Assembly (NCBI GenBank): GCA_017640665.1
Contig: JAEPQE010000001.1
Coordinates: 637,262-701,261 of the forward strand
Reading direction: 5' to 3'
Source of the DNA: Balneolaceae bacterium
Lineage (GTDB): Bacteria; Bacteroidota; Rhodothermia; Balneolales; Balneolaceae
DNA length: 64,000 nucleotides
Shown: one piece after another, positions 32,120 through 41,860 of the stretch
How the letters are laid out: each line of letters opens with the position of its first letter
How positions within the stretch are numbered: the first letter of the stretch is position 1
Program-made: the position numbers and the translations under genes
Notes under the pieces: model-generated
Databases searched by the model: none
What the model was told of the DNA's origin: nothing
The model's input: only the letters and a program-made list of their open reading frames with translations

Positions 32120-33502
32120 ATGCTTTCCAACTCTACAAAAAGCACTTTAAAGCCCCTTGAATATGCTATTCTAATTTCAAGCTTGGCATTTACTTCAATT
32201 GCTGTAATTTCTATTGGAGGAAGCCTTGGACCGCTTTTCTTGCTTGGTTTCGCGGCAGTACCATTTATCATTTTTTTAAGCACCAGATATAACGGGGCTT
32301 ATATAATTTTGTACTTACTCATTACCATCACCTTTCTTGATGATGATGAAGGCATACAGTTAATTGAAATGCCTTTTTTTTTAAGCTCCGTCTTATTGTG
32401 TCTTTATTTTGGACTTCAACTTATTAAAGGATCTCTTCAGCTTAAAAATGTACTCGACAAGGCTTATCTGTTATTTATTCTTTTACTTGGTTTCTCACTA
32501 GTGTTTGGAATTATGAATGGTGCTAACATTTATAAATCACTAGGAGAGTTTACTCTCTTCTTCGGATGGTTTCTATACTTTCCGCTTAGAAAATATCTAG
32601 ATAATGGAAAATTCAGAACCATACTTTTCTGGACTCTCGGGATTATCGTTGCGTATGTATTGATCCGTAACATTCTAAATTACAGAGCTATCCTGATCCA
32701 GGCAGTATTACCATGGCAAGCCGAGAAAGCCAGGGTAGCGGCAAATGAATTGATCTTATTGATCGGCGCAGTATTTTCAATGAGCTATGCCGCGATTGTG
32801 ACCTCTCGCTTTAAACAGATTATATCTACATTACTCTTCTTAGCTTTGGTTGGTGGATTAGTTATGACCCAAAGCAGGGGTTACTGGATAGCTTTTGCAT
32901 TTAGTGCTCTTTCGATATTTGTGGTCATTAATAAAAGCGGGAAACTGAGAATTTTATATACATTTATATTCATTAGTTCTGTTTCTTTATTGTTCGCCTC
33001 ACTCTTCTTTAGTGATCTACTCGACCTGGTCATTACAGGAATTGTAAATCGATTTCAAAGTATAGGTTCCGGTAAATTAGATATCTCACTATTAGAGCGT
33101 GTTCTGGAATCACAAAAGGTCCTCCAAAAAATAATTCTCAATCCCGTCATGGGATATGGATTAGGGGTTGAATTTACAAAGAAGATCCTATTTTATGATT
33201 ATTTCATACCTACAAGTTATGTTCACCTAGGCTATCTGGCTACTTGGTATAAATTTGGGATTTTTGGCCTTTTGCTTAATCTCTATATTTGGATTTACAC
33301 ACTTATAAAAAGTGCTCAACTATATAAGATTACTAAAAACCCGATATACAAGACATTATTACTTACGATCGTAGGATCTATGGCGGGAATCGTGCTAGTA
33401 AATATCACCAGCCCTCAAATACTCACGTTTGAAGGCAATTTATTCATTGCGGTCTTTGGCGCATTTATAAGCTACTTATATGGGGCAAAAAGTGAATCCT
33501 GA
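32120..33502 (+). CDS. Wzy-like O-antigen/exopolysaccharide polymerase
   Basis: A 460-residue integral membrane protein with about eleven hydrophobic segments. The O-antigen ligase/polymerase (Wzy_C) landmark is present: a large periplasmic loop with LERVLESQKVLQKIILNPVMGYGLGVEF, preceded by MTQSRGYWIAFAFS. It joins repeat units on the periplasmic side. Its ATG follows the previous stop directly, and its end overlaps the next glycosyltransferase gene by 23 bases. Confidence 0.85.
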   Translation: MLSNSTKSTLKPLEYAILISSLAFTSIAVISIGGSLGPLFLLGFAAVPFIIFLSTRYNGAYIILYLLITITFLDDDEGIQLIEMPFFLSSVLLCLYFGLQLIKGSLQLKNVLDKAYLLFILLLGFSLVFGIMNGANIYKSLGEFTLFFGWFLYFPLRKYLDNGKFRTILFWTLGIIVAYVLIRNILNYRAILIQAVLPWQAEKARVAANELILLIGAVFSMSYAAIVTSRFKQIISTLLFLALVGGLVMTQSRGYWIAFAFSALSIFVVINKSGKLRILYTFIFISSVSLLFASLFFSDLLDLVITGIVNRFQSIGSGKLDISLLERVLESQKVLQKIILNPVMGYGLGVEFTKKILFYDYFIPTSYVHLGYLATWYKFGIFGLLLNLYIWIYTLIKSAQLYKITKNPIYKTLLLTIVGSMAGIVLVNITSPQILTFEGNLFIAVFGAFISYLYGAKSES

Positions 33503-34391
33503 AGTCAGCATCATTATTGTAAATTATTTCTCTGAAGATGAAATTCTGAATTGTTGCAGATCCATTATTACTATGACTCCTGATATTGAATTTGAAGTCA
33601 TTTTAGTTTCCAACTCTCAATTAGAAGATGAGTTCAAGGACCATTTCGAAAAGTATACCTTTCCTAAAAAGATTATTCAAAGTAATACAAATCTAGGGTT
33701 TGGAACTGCCTGTAATTTAGGTGCAGCACAAGCAAAAGGACAATACTTATTCTTCCTGAATCCGGATACTGTATTTTGTAATAATGTTATTTCAAACTTT
33801 AAATTTTGTCTTAAAAACCATCATTCTATTGGGATTATCGGACCTAAAACATTCTCCGAAAATAATCAGCTGATACCTTCAGCTAAGCATGAGCTTTCAG
33901 TTGGTTATTTTGTTGTTCTCGTTTTTCCCTTCCTTGATAAAGTTTTTAAACAGGCCTCTAGGTACAATAACTATACTCCAGATGCATCAGAATTTGTCCC
34001 GGTTTTAAATGGACATGCATTATTTCTTAGCCGCGACCTATTTGACAAGTTATGTGGATTCGATGAGCAGTTTTTTATGTACTGGGAAGAAAATGATCTC
34101 TGCTTAAGGGCTTCGAGCTTAGGTTATAATAATTATTATTGCTCTGAAGCGGAATTGACCCATGTAGCAGGAACTTCAACATCTCCATACTTCCTGAAAA
34201 TGGAAATTGAAAAGCACCGCTCACAAAAAGCATTTATTAAAAAACACTATCCTTACTGGAACTGGCTCAACAGAATTAGCGGCATTCTTGGATATTTTTG
34301 GCGTATAACAGGAAGTGTAATTGCTAACAATAGAGATAAATCCAGACAATTCTGGACACTCCTCAAATGGTATAGCTTCAATTACAGATAA
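33480..34391 (+). CDS. Family 2 glycosyltransferase
   Basis: A 303-residue GT-A enzyme. It begins with VSIIIVNYFSEDEILNCC, then shows SNTNLGFGTACNLGAAQAKG and FFLNPDTVF (DxD-type metal site), and later FDEQFFMYWEENDLCLRA, typical of rhamnosyl- and related transferases of the WcaA/RfbF type. A GTG at 33492 is an alternative start that would shorten the overlap with the polymerase gene. It adds one sugar of the exopolysaccharide repeat unit; donor sugar unknown. Confidence 0.88.
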   Translation: MGQKVNPEVSIIIVNYFSEDEILNCCRSIITMTPDIEFEVILVSNSQLEDEFKDHFEKYTFPKKIIQSNTNLGFGTACNLGAAQAKGQYLFFLNPDTVFCNNVISNFKFCLKNHHSIGIIGPKTFSENNQLIPSAKHELSVGYFVVLVFPFLDKVFKQASRYNNYTPDASEFVPVLNGHALFLSRDLFDKLCGFDEQFFMYWEENDLCLRASSLGYNNYYCSEAELTHVAGTSTSPYFLKMEIEKHRSQKAFIKKHYPYWNWLNRISGILGYFWRITGSVIANNRDKSRQFWTLLKWYSFNYR

Positions 34392-34392
34392 C

Positions 34393-35589
34393 GTGAAAAT
34401 TCTTCAAATCACACCTCGCCTTCCTTTTCCTACTACAGATGGGGGAGCTGTATATATCTTCAATACAACAAAGTTTTTAGCTGAACTTGGCCACGAAATT
34501 ACTCTGGCATCATTCATCTCAAATAAACATGCTCAGGATGAAGGTGGGATATCTGAGTATGCAAAAGTTCATACCATAGACGGCCAATTTTCGCCTTATG
34601 GTTTTCTTGCTGCTTTAAAGTCATCCATCTTAAGAAAACCAATTACAATTACTCATAGAATGAATAGGAAGCTTATGTGCACTGTTCTTAAAGAGATCAA
34701 TACAGCCCCTGATATAATATTACTTGAAGGACTTCACACCGCCGAGTTTTTTGATGATGTAAGGTTAAAATTCCCAGACATTCCTATCATTCTGAGACAA
34801 TCAAATGTCGAATATCTCTTGCTTGTGAGAAATGCCAAGACTAACTCAAATCCGTTTATCAAATTATTCTTACTTGACCAAGCTCGCCTCATGAAAAAAT
34901 ATGAGCTAGCAGCTATGTCAAAAGCCGATGCTGTTACTGCAATATCTTCTTATGATAAAGCAGTCTATTTGGATGATTTACCTGAGCTTGACTGTTTTGT
35001 AAGTCCCGCAGGATCAGAAATATACCCATTCGCAAAAAAAAATAGAAAACAGCTGAGTTTACTTGCAATTTCAAATTGGAGATGGAGTCCAAACCTGGAA
35101 GGCATAAAATGGTTTTTGGAAGAGATCTGGCCTTTAGTGATTTCTCAACATCCGAAAGTTCATCTTGATATCGTCGGCGAAGGATTGCCCAAAGAATTAC
35201 TTAAAAAACATGGCTCCTATAATATTCAATATCATGGATTTGTCAAAGATTTAGAACCCTACAGACATTCTGCAACTTTGTTTATTGCCCCTCTTTTAAG
35301 TGGTTCGGGAATGAAGCTAAAAGTAATCGAAGGGTTGGCAAGTGGACTGCCTTTAATAACTACTTCAATAGGAGCTGAGGGCATAGATATACAGGATAAA
35401 GTCCATTATATGAATGCTGATAGTGCGCGGGAGTTTGTTGATAAAATATCACTCGTACTTACTGACATCGCACTTCAAAAAAAATTATCCGAAAATGCTA
35501 TTCAAGTGATCCAACAAAATTATGATTGGTTGAGCATCACTAAACGATTAGAATCATTCTTGCAGAAAGTGATTGACCAAAAAAGCTAG
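34393..35589 (+). CDS. Family 4 glycosyltransferase
   Basis: About 398 residues from GTG at 34393, directly after the preceding stop (VKILQITPRLPFPTTDGGAVYI). The frame is open upstream inside the previous gene but without a sensible start. It is a GT-B fold with an N-terminal acceptor domain and C-terminal donor-binding motifs (WRWSPNLEGIKWFLEEIWP, IAPLLSGSGMKLKVIEGLASGLPLITTSIGAEGI). It is a retaining transferase of the exopolysaccharide locus with unknown sugar. It converges with the flippase gene with a 4-base overlap. Confidence 0.88.
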   Translation: MKILQITPRLPFPTTDGGAVYIFNTTKFLAELGHEITLASFISNKHAQDEGGISEYAKVHTIDGQFSPYGFLAALKSSILRKPITITHRMNRKLMCTVLKEINTAPDIILLEGLHTAEFFDDVRLKFPDIPIILRQSNVEYLLLVRNAKTNSNPFIKLFLLDQARLMKKYELAAMSKADAVTAISSYDKAVYLDDLPELDCFVSPAGSEIYPFAKKNRKQLSLLAISNWRWSPNLEGIKWFLEEIWPLVISQHPKVHLDIVGEGLPKELLKKHGSYNIQYHGFVKDLEPYRHSATLFIAPLLSGSGMKLKVIEGLASGLPLITTSIGAEGIDIQDKVHYMNADSAREFVDKISLVLTDIALQKKLSENAIQVIQQNYDWLSITKRLESFLQKVIDQKS

Positions 35590-37079
35590 AATTGGGCTCT
35601 TATTTTAGCAACTATCCTTTTCAAATAATCGAAATAAACTGCCAAGAACACCCCAACAATCACAACTGTTAGAATAATAGTAAATGGAGTAAAGTTTAGG
35701 AATGACATCGATATCAGAATTAGCCCAAATAATGCGATCTGATAAACAATGTTTTTGAGATAATCCTCTTTCTGAGCAATTAACTTGTAGCAAGCTATGT
35801 ATAAAAGTGAGGTATCAAGGATTGTTATCCCAAGACTCACAACTGCAATATAATTTATATCATTTGTAAACTGGCTAACAATATATAGAGCCGATGAAAA
35901 CACTATAACTTCTAGTAGATGAAACTTCGCAGTCAGATCAGGTCTATCCATACCATGCAGAAATGTGGAAGGTATAAATGCCATTCCTCTTAAGAAAAAG
36001 ACTGCACAAAATATCTGAGCAATAAAGGTGCTTTCTTCTGCAAACTCTTCCCCTAACCACAGTCCTAAACCGACACTTGAGAACGTTGAGGAGATCAAAA
36101 ACACCGGAAAAAGTAGCACCATCAATCCTTGAATACCATTAAAAAATAGGCGCTCTCTGTTTTCATAAGTTTTTCCGGACAAGGTCGAAAAAGCAGGAAA
36201 CAATACAAGAATGAATGACATTGGTAGGATCATCACTTTTCCAAGCACCTCTAGAGGAGTAGTATAATATGTAACAGCAGTTAATGAGATAAATGTGGCA
36301 ATAGCATATCGATCCAGGTGCCCCATAAGAGGACCAACTATATTTGAAATTGTTGCCCATTTTCCGAATCGAAACATAGCTTTAAAGGCTATGGCTTCTA
36401 CTTTGAATTCACTCCTTAGAGTCGGTTCTGAAATAAGTGCGGAAAGCATAAACAAAACAAATATCACAATCTTTAAGATCATCAAAGCCATTACTATTGC
36501 AGAAAAAGAAATACTGAACAAGTAGATAAGAAGAAATGGTAGCAGATAATTTAAAAGCGAATTCAAACTCTGTATGGTACTTACAACTTTGAATTTCTGT
36601 TCAGCCATCAAAATGGCCTTAAATCCGCTTGTTGAAACTATAAAGGGGATGGCAATGGACAAGTAAATTACAATCTGACTTATGTCTACTTCTTTTATAT
36701 TAAAGAACCCTTCGAAAATGAGTTGACCAAACTCATGCATTATAAATCCGGCAACCAGTCCCATAACAGTAATAAACAAGACACCTGTCCAAGCTATAGA
36801 AGAAATGTTCGAGTACTCCTTCTTCCCGATACTTTCAGATACATTCTTAGTTAAGGCACGGCTAATCCCAAGGTCAAACATGGAAAAGTAGCTTATCACT
36901 AGCCATATAATTGACAGGATACCAAAACCCTCTTCACCTAGGCTTCTTATTAAATATGGAATCGTAACTAGTCCAATTATTAAAGGGAACACCTTCATTG
37001 AAACTGTCCAGATAGTATTAGTAGCCAAAACTTTATCTGAGGTTAACCCTTTATATCTTTGATCGTCCTTATTTAACAT
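35586..37079 (-). CDS. Wzx-like polysaccharide flippase (MOP superfamily)
   Basis: A 497-residue protein with 12-14 transmembrane segments. The start reads TNTIWTVSMKVFPLIIGLVTIPYLIRSLGEEGFGILSIIWLVISYFSMFDLGISRALTK, typical of RfbX/Wzx-type oligosaccharide flippases. It moves the lipid-linked repeat unit across the inner membrane. It is on the strand opposite to its neighbours in the locus, so the locus contains at least two transcription units. Confidence 0.9.
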   Translation of the reverse strand: MLNKDDQRYKGLTSDKVLATNTIWTVSMKVFPLIIGLVTIPYLIRSLGEEGFGILSIIWLVISYFSMFDLGISRALTKNVSESIGKKEYSNISSIAWTGVLFITVMGLVAGFIMHEFGQLIFEGFFNIKEVDISQIVIYLSIAIPFIVSTSGFKAILMAEQKFKVVSTIQSLNSLLNYLLPFLLIYLFSISFSAIVMALMILKIVIFVLFMLSALISEPTLRSEFKVEAIAFKAMFRFGKWATISNIVGPLMGHLDRYAIATFISLTAVTYYTTPLEVLGKVMILPMSFILVLFPAFSTLSGKTYENRERLFFNGIQGLMVLLFPVFLISSTFSSVGLGLWLGEEFAEESTFIAQIFCAVFFLRGMAFIPSTFLHGMDRPDLTAKFHLLEVIVFSSALYIVSQFTNDINYIAVVSLGITILDTSLLYIACYKLIAQKEDYLKNIVYQIALFGLILISMSFLNFTPFTIILTVVIVGVFLAVYFDYLKRIVAKIRAQF

Positions 37080-37147
37080 TAAATTGATTCAATATTTATA
37101 AGCCATCTTGATAACTTATCCTTTAACTTATATAAAAAGACTCGTTA

Positions 37148-38125
37148 GTGCCCGAATCTAGTAATCACATGTGTAAGATTTGTAATAGCTCAGAAGGTAA
37201 CAGAGTTTTTACAATCAAAGAAATGATGTTTGGATTAAATGAATCCTTTGAATACTTCTTATGTGAAAACTGTGGTTGTCTGCAAATTATATCTATTCCT
37301 CATAACTTGAATAGATATTATCCCAAGGAATATTATTCACTATCAGATGTTAAAAGATCTCCCCTAAAATCATACCTTAAACGTCAAAGGGGAAGATACT
37401 CTCTTGGGCTATCAAATATGGGTGGCAAGTTGTTAAAAGCGATCTGGGGAGTACCTGATATTGTATCCTGGATCAAAGTGTTAAACTTGAGTCTGGATTC
37501 TAAAATATTGGATATAGGAAGTGGTTCTGGAATTCACCTTAAAGAGTTTAATAACCTTGGGTTTGAAAACCTGACTGGCGTTGATCCATTTTTAGAAACA
37601 GATATTGAATATTCAGATACTTTTAGGATCTATAAGAATGAATTATCAGAAATTTCAGGCTCCTTTGATTTTATAATGATGAATCATGTTCTTGAGCATA
37701 TTCCGAATCAATTTTCAGTTTTAGATGAAGTTTTCAGGCTAATTGATCATGATGGTACTGTTATGATCCGGATTCCAATTACCGGTACACATGCCTGGAA
37801 TACCTATCAAACGAACTGGGTTCAACTTGATGCACCACGGCACCTATATTTACATTCCATCAATAGTTTTAAAATACTTTGTGAAAAAGTTGGGTTTGAA
37901 ATTACTGATATAGTTTTTGATTCAACTGAATTTCAATTTGTTGGAAGTGAAGGCTATAAAAACAATATCCCACTTGTTTCTCAAAACCAAGAAGATAATT
38001 TTTCATCAACTCAGCTAGAAAATTTTAAAAGAAAAGCTAGACTGCTTAATGAATCCAATGATGGGGATCAGGCTAGATTCTATTTAAAAAAAATATCTCC
38101 TGAAAGAATACAGATTGAAATATGA
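37148..38125 (+). CDS. SAM-dependent methyltransferase with N-terminal zinc-finger-like motif
   Basis: A 325-residue protein. The N-terminus holds two CxxC pairs (CKIC and CENCGC) as in C-methyltransferase-type enzymes of sugar pathways. A class I methyltransferase domain follows with the SAM loop ILDIGSGSGIHL (about 119-130) and FDFIMMNHVLEHIP. It probably methylates a sugar of the exopolysaccharide or a precursor. The start is GTG at 37148; an ATG at 37169, just before the first Cys, is an alternative. It overlaps the next gene by four bases (ATGA). Confidence 0.85.
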   Translation: MPESSNHMCKICNSSEGNRVFTIKEMMFGLNESFEYFLCENCGCLQIISIPHNLNRYYPKEYYSLSDVKRSPLKSYLKRQRGRYSLGLSNMGGKLLKAIWGVPDIVSWIKVLNLSLDSKILDIGSGSGIHLKEFNNLGFENLTGVDPFLETDIEYSDTFRIYKNELSEISGSFDFIMMNHVLEHIPNQFSVLDEVFRLIDHDGTVMIRIPITGTHAWNTYQTNWVQLDAPRHLYLHSINSFKILCEKVGFEITDIVFDSTEFQFVGSEGYKNNIPLVSQNQEDNFSSTQLENFKRKARLLNESNDGDQARFYLKKISPERIQIEI

Positions 38126-39759
38126 AAAAATACTTCAATGAAATAAAGTACTTATCCTTTGCTATAGGATTGGTCATTATTGTTAAGATTACTCAGTACT
38201 TTTTCTTACTACCATTTATAGAACGGGCATTTTATGGTGAGTCAATTCAGTATTTAAATGAATTGATCTCAAGACATGCTTCAAAAGCCCCTTATACCCG
38301 AACTATTGAATTTTATTTAACTGAAGCTCCTAAATTTGTTAATAGATTACTTTTCCTGTCACTTCTTTTTCTGTTTTTAAGCTATTTCCTCTTAAAGGAT
38401 AAAAGTAATCGGGTAAGATCTTTTTTCTTATCAACGGAGCCGGGTTTATCATTGGCAATAGTGCGAATTACAGTCGTATCAGTGATTCTATTTTCAAACT
38501 TCCCGGATAAACTAAATTCTGTATTAACTCTTGGCCCTGACAATATCTATCCTCCTCCAGGTTGGTCAAAATCTCTAATTGAATTACTTATAGAACAACC
38601 ATTTATAGATCTATTTCAAATCTCATTTGTAGTTTTTTTGATTGGAGCATTGATTGGTTTCTATACTAATCATATGCTTTTAGGGGCTTTAATTACTGGT
38701 TTTGTTGTTATGGGAGTGCCACAATTTTTTGGCAAAATCGATCATTATCATATTCTCTGGTATTCACTTTTTATACTAAGTGTATCAGATTCCGGTAATA
38801 GTTTATCTATTGATAATTGGTTAAAAAAACGAGCTCAGTTAAACTTCCAGAAAGCTGCAAGATTCGGACTACCTTTGAAGATCGTTATGATCTTAATTGG
38901 TATAACCTACCTATTTCCAGGAATCTGGAAGTTTACTTTCTCCGGCCTCGAATGGGCCTTTAGTGACAACTTGAAATATAAGCTTTATTCAAAATGGGTT
39001 GAATTTCCAGAATGGACACCCATATTTCGTTTAGATAAATATCCATTTATTTATCAAAGTGCAGCTTTTATAACTTTAATCGTTGAAATAGGTTTTGTAT
39101 TTGCACTCTTTTTTAAAAAGATCCGTCCACTGTTTATCATTTCAGCATTAGGCTTTCACTTTTTTGTATTTCTATTTCTTAAGATCTCTTTCCTAGGCCA
39201 TGTATTGATGTATGTTGTATTTATAAACTGGGATTCAGTTTTCAAAAAAACTTCTTTATTTGTTAAAAAAATAGGTCACTTAAAGCATGAGATCTTACCT
39301 GTTGATAAAATTAAAATTCGAATTCAAATTATGGTTGGAAGTATACTGATTGTAGGAAGTTCGTTGTCAGGAACTTTATTAATTGATAGCTGGCCATTTG
39401 GGGTTTACCCTACTTTTGCTTCAATAGAAAATGATACCATCCCAAGCATTAGTATTGTGATTGAAAATGGGAGTTCAAATTCAAAAACTACTGTAATTCC
39501 TTTAATAGAATCAGAGTTTCACTCCCTTTTTGATAATGTAGGAAGATTAAGAAAAGAAACTGAAAGACTTTACAGAGCCAATTCTGTAAATCAGAAAGAT
39601 GTAAAGGAATTTATTGATACCCTTGAAAACAGCTTTATTACTTCAAATGATCCTCACACTATTACATTCTATAAGATTAGAATCTCTACAGATCCTGATG
39701 TTTTAGAGAGAATCGAATCAGTTGAAGAACAGATCATTCAAGTTATGATCGCCCAATAA
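38122..39759 (+). CDS. HTTM-like multi-pass membrane protein of unknown function
   Basis: A 545-residue protein with roughly ten hydrophobic segments up to about residue 420, then a soluble C-terminal domain of about 100 residues. The centre (MGVPQFFGKIDHYHILWYSLFILSVSDSGNS; YLFPGIWKFTFSGLEWAFSDNLKYKLYSKW; KISFLGHVLMYVVFINWDSVF) resembles the HTTM domain found in vitamin-K-dependent-carboxylase-like bacterial proteins, but I cannot confirm the catalytic residues. It overlaps the methyltransferase gene by ATGA, so it is probably translated with it. It may modify the polysaccharide or lipid carrier; this is a guess from position. Confidence 0.55.
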   Translation: MKKYFNEIKYLSFAIGLVIIVKITQYFFLLPFIERAFYGESIQYLNELISRHASKAPYTRTIEFYLTEAPKFVNRLLFLSLLFLFLSYFLLKDKSNRVRSFFLSTEPGLSLAIVRITVVSVILFSNFPDKLNSVLTLGPDNIYPPPGWSKSLIELLIEQPFIDLFQISFVVFLIGALIGFYTNHMLLGALITGFVVMGVPQFFGKIDHYHILWYSLFILSVSDSGNSLSIDNWLKKRAQLNFQKAARFGLPLKIVMILIGITYLFPGIWKFTFSGLEWAFSDNLKYKLYSKWVEFPEWTPIFRLDKYPFIYQSAAFITLIVEIGFVFALFFKKIRPLFIISALGFHFFVFLFLKISFLGHVLMYVVFINWDSVFKKTSLFVKKIGHLKHEILPVDKIKIRIQIMVGSILIVGSSLSGTLLIDSWPFGVYPTFASIENDTIPSISIVIENGSSNSKTTVIPLIESEFHSLFDNVGRLRKETERLYRANSVNQKDVKEFIDTLENSFITSNDPHTITFYKIRISTDPDVLERIESVEEQIIQVMIAQ

Positions 39760-39766
39760 GACTTTT

Positions 39767-40834
39767 TTACCATCCTTTCACTCGAATTATGATCTTACGG
39801 AGTAGCTGGAATAAGAAACCTAAAAAATGCCCAACCTGCATAAGCACAATAGTAATACTACTTGATAGGGCTCTGTTCAAAAAACCTGGGGCTTTTGTTT
39901 TTGACTCCCATATATCTCTTTTAAATAATTCTGATTTTGATATTGAAAGCCTTAAAGACTCAAATAAAACTATTATTGCTAACCCAATTAATATTTCTAA
40001 TGTATAGAAATGCACCTGGGTAAACAGATCAGTAATACCAAAAACTGCTAGCAATAAAAGAGAAATAAAAGGAGCCATACCTCTTAACGGGCTGTTTTCA
40101 GGGTGTAGCACCCTGGTTAAAAAACGCCCCCTTCCATATCTGATATACTGCTCAAAGAGTTTCCCAAATGACTCTCTTGGGAAATACCAACTCTTTATCT
40201 CCGAATTTATATAGATACATTCTCCAAATTTCTCAATGAACCTTAGGTTAAGTTCAGAATCCTGATTCGTTACATTTTCTGTATTGAACCCACCTATTTC
40301 CTGTAAATCCTTTGTCCAGAAACAACCTAAAAATACGGTATCTGCATAGCCATTATAATTTATATCCATGTACTTAGCGCCACCATTTCCAAGAAAACTT
40401 TTTACTGCTAATGCTATACCGGCTTGAACATAATTTGAAGCTTTATATCGCTGTGCCCCTCCAACATTTTTAGCTCCTGTTTCAAGTAATGTCTCAACAC
40501 ATTTTTCTATATAGTTGTCGGCGTAGAAACAATGTCCATCAGCTCTTAGGAATATCTCTCCTTCTGCAACCTCGATCATTTTATTAAGCCCGAAAGACTG
40601 GTATTTCTCTGCATTGCCAATCAATTTTATTCGTGGTTCTTTTTCACCCAGAGCTATCACTATCTGTCTGGTTTTATCAGTACTACCTCCGTCAGCGACA
40701 AGAATTTCAGTCAGATTTGGATACCCAGAATCTAAAAAACCAGATATAACTCTCTCGATGTGTTCTTCTTCATTTAACACTGGAATTCCAATTGTGACCG
40801 TTGGAAAGGAGTTTTTTTCTGCTGAACCTTTAAT
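39767..40834 (-). CDS. Family 2 glycosyltransferase (apparent ATT start)
   Basis: A GT-A enzyme with ILVADGGSTDKTRQI, FLRADGHCFY (DxD-type), GCFWTKDLQEIGGF and NQDSELNLRF, followed by C-terminal hydrophobic segments (about 255-290), like ExoA-type succinoglycan transferases. A canonical start exists only at a GTG (40780) inside the first beta strand (VTIGIPVLNEEEHI), which would remove an essential part of the fold. The frame is open upstream to a TAA at 40844-40846. An ATT at 40832-40834 with AGGA 8 bases upstream gives a complete N-terminus (..KGSAEKNSFPTVTIGIPVLNEEE) of 355 residues. A frameshift in the A7 run near 40812 is the alternative. Confidence 0.8.
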   Translation of the reverse strand: MKGSAEKNSFPTVTIGIPVLNEEEHIERVISGFLDSGYPNLTEILVADGGSTDKTRQIVIALGEKEPRIKLIGNAEKYQSFGLNKMIEVAEGEIFLRADGHCFYADNYIEKCVETLLETGAKNVGGAQRYKASNYVQAGIALAVKSFLGNGGAKYMDINYNGYADTVFLGCFWTKDLQEIGGFNTENVTNQDSELNLRFIEKFGECIYINSEIKSWYFPRESFGKLFEQYIRYGRGRFLTRVLHPENSPLRGMAPFISLLLLAVFGITDLFTQVHFYTLEILIGLAIIVLFESLRLSISKSELFKRDIWESKTKAPGFLNRALSSSITIVLMQVGHFLGFLFQLLRKIIIRVKGW

Positions 40835-40906
40835 ACTTCTTGTCCTTTAATTGAGTTGCCAATATCATTGCAATATAGACTAATAAAGGTACTTTTTGAA
40901 TCTCAA

Positions 40907-41860
40907 TTATGATACCCTATTCCCCCCGCTTAGTAAATACAAAACCGCCATTCTAACTGCTACTCCATTTGTAACCTGATCCAGAATTACTGCACGCTCG
41001 CTGTCTGCCACTTCACTTTCCATTTCTACCCCGCGATTTATTGGACCCGGATGCATGATTTTAAAGTCTGGATATTTGTCAAGATGATCCAGTTTTATCC
41101 CAAACTTTTCATGGTATTCACGAAGCGTTGGGAATAGTTCGGTACCTTCGTCTTGTCTTTCCAGTTGGATTCTTAGGGCCATGGCTACATCACACCAGGC
41201 AAGAGTTTCCTCCAGATTATAGGAAACATCTACACCCAGAGCTTTAACCTGAACGGGAATAAGAGTTTTAGGTCCACAAAGAACTACTTCGGCTCCCAAT
41301 TTAGTTAATCCAATAATATTTGAACGAACTACTCTGCTGTGAGAAATATCCCCAATAATAGCCACTTTCTTTCCTCTTAAATCGGAATGAAACTGTTGCA
41401 TAGTAAACATATCCAACAAAGCTTGCGTGGGGTGTTCATGAGCTCCATCACCAGCATTTAAAATGGCTGCATCTACACATTGGGTTAGAAAATGAGGTAC
41501 GCCCGGACTTCTATGCCTCACAACCACCATGTCAATTTTCATGGAACTGATATTCTGAATAGTATCTTTCAACGACTCTCCTTTCTTTGTACTGGAGGTA
41601 CTTGCCGAAAAATTGACTACATCTGCTCCCATTCTTTTCTGAGCAAGTTCAAATGAAAGCCGGGTACGAGTACTGTTTTCGTAAAAAAGATTAACTATCG
41701 TCTTATCCCTAAGGGTTGGAACTTTAGGTATCGGTCGATCTAATATTTCACGAAATGACTTCGCCTGCTCAAGCACATAGAGAATATCTTCCCGGGAATA
41801 GTCTGACAATCCGAGTAAATGCTTTTGATTGAAGGCGTAATTATCCGGAGGTTTATTCAT
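40907..41860 (-). CDS. pyrB: Aspartate carbamoyltransferase catalytic subunit
   Basis: About 317 residues from ATG at 41860. The carbamoyl-phosphate site STRTRLSFE (following FYEN), the loop TSSTKKGESLKDT, HEHPTQALLDM and HPGPINRGVE identify the enzyme. It makes N-carbamoyl-aspartate, the committed step of pyrimidine synthesis. Its start overlaps the end of pyrR by 8 bases. No pyrI regulatory subunit is present, so it is of the trimeric class known from bacteria with pyrR control. It is inserted in an exopolysaccharide locus, where it is out of pathway context. Confidence 0.95.
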   Translation of the reverse strand: MNKPPDNYAFNQKHLLGLSDYSREDILYVLEQAKSFREILDRPIPKVPTLRDKTIVNLFYENSTRTRLSFELAQKRMGADVVNFSASTSSTKKGESLKDTIQNISSMKIDMVVVRHRSPGVPHFLTQCVDAAILNAGDGAHEHPTQALLDMFTMQQFHSDLRGKKVAIIGDISHSRVVRSNIIGLTKLGAEVVLCGPKTLIPVQVKALGVDVSYNLEETLAWCDVAMALRIQLERQDEGTELFPTLREYHEKFGIKLDHLDKYPDFKIMHPGPINRGVEMESEVADSERAVILDQVTNGVAVRMAVLYLLSGGNRVS

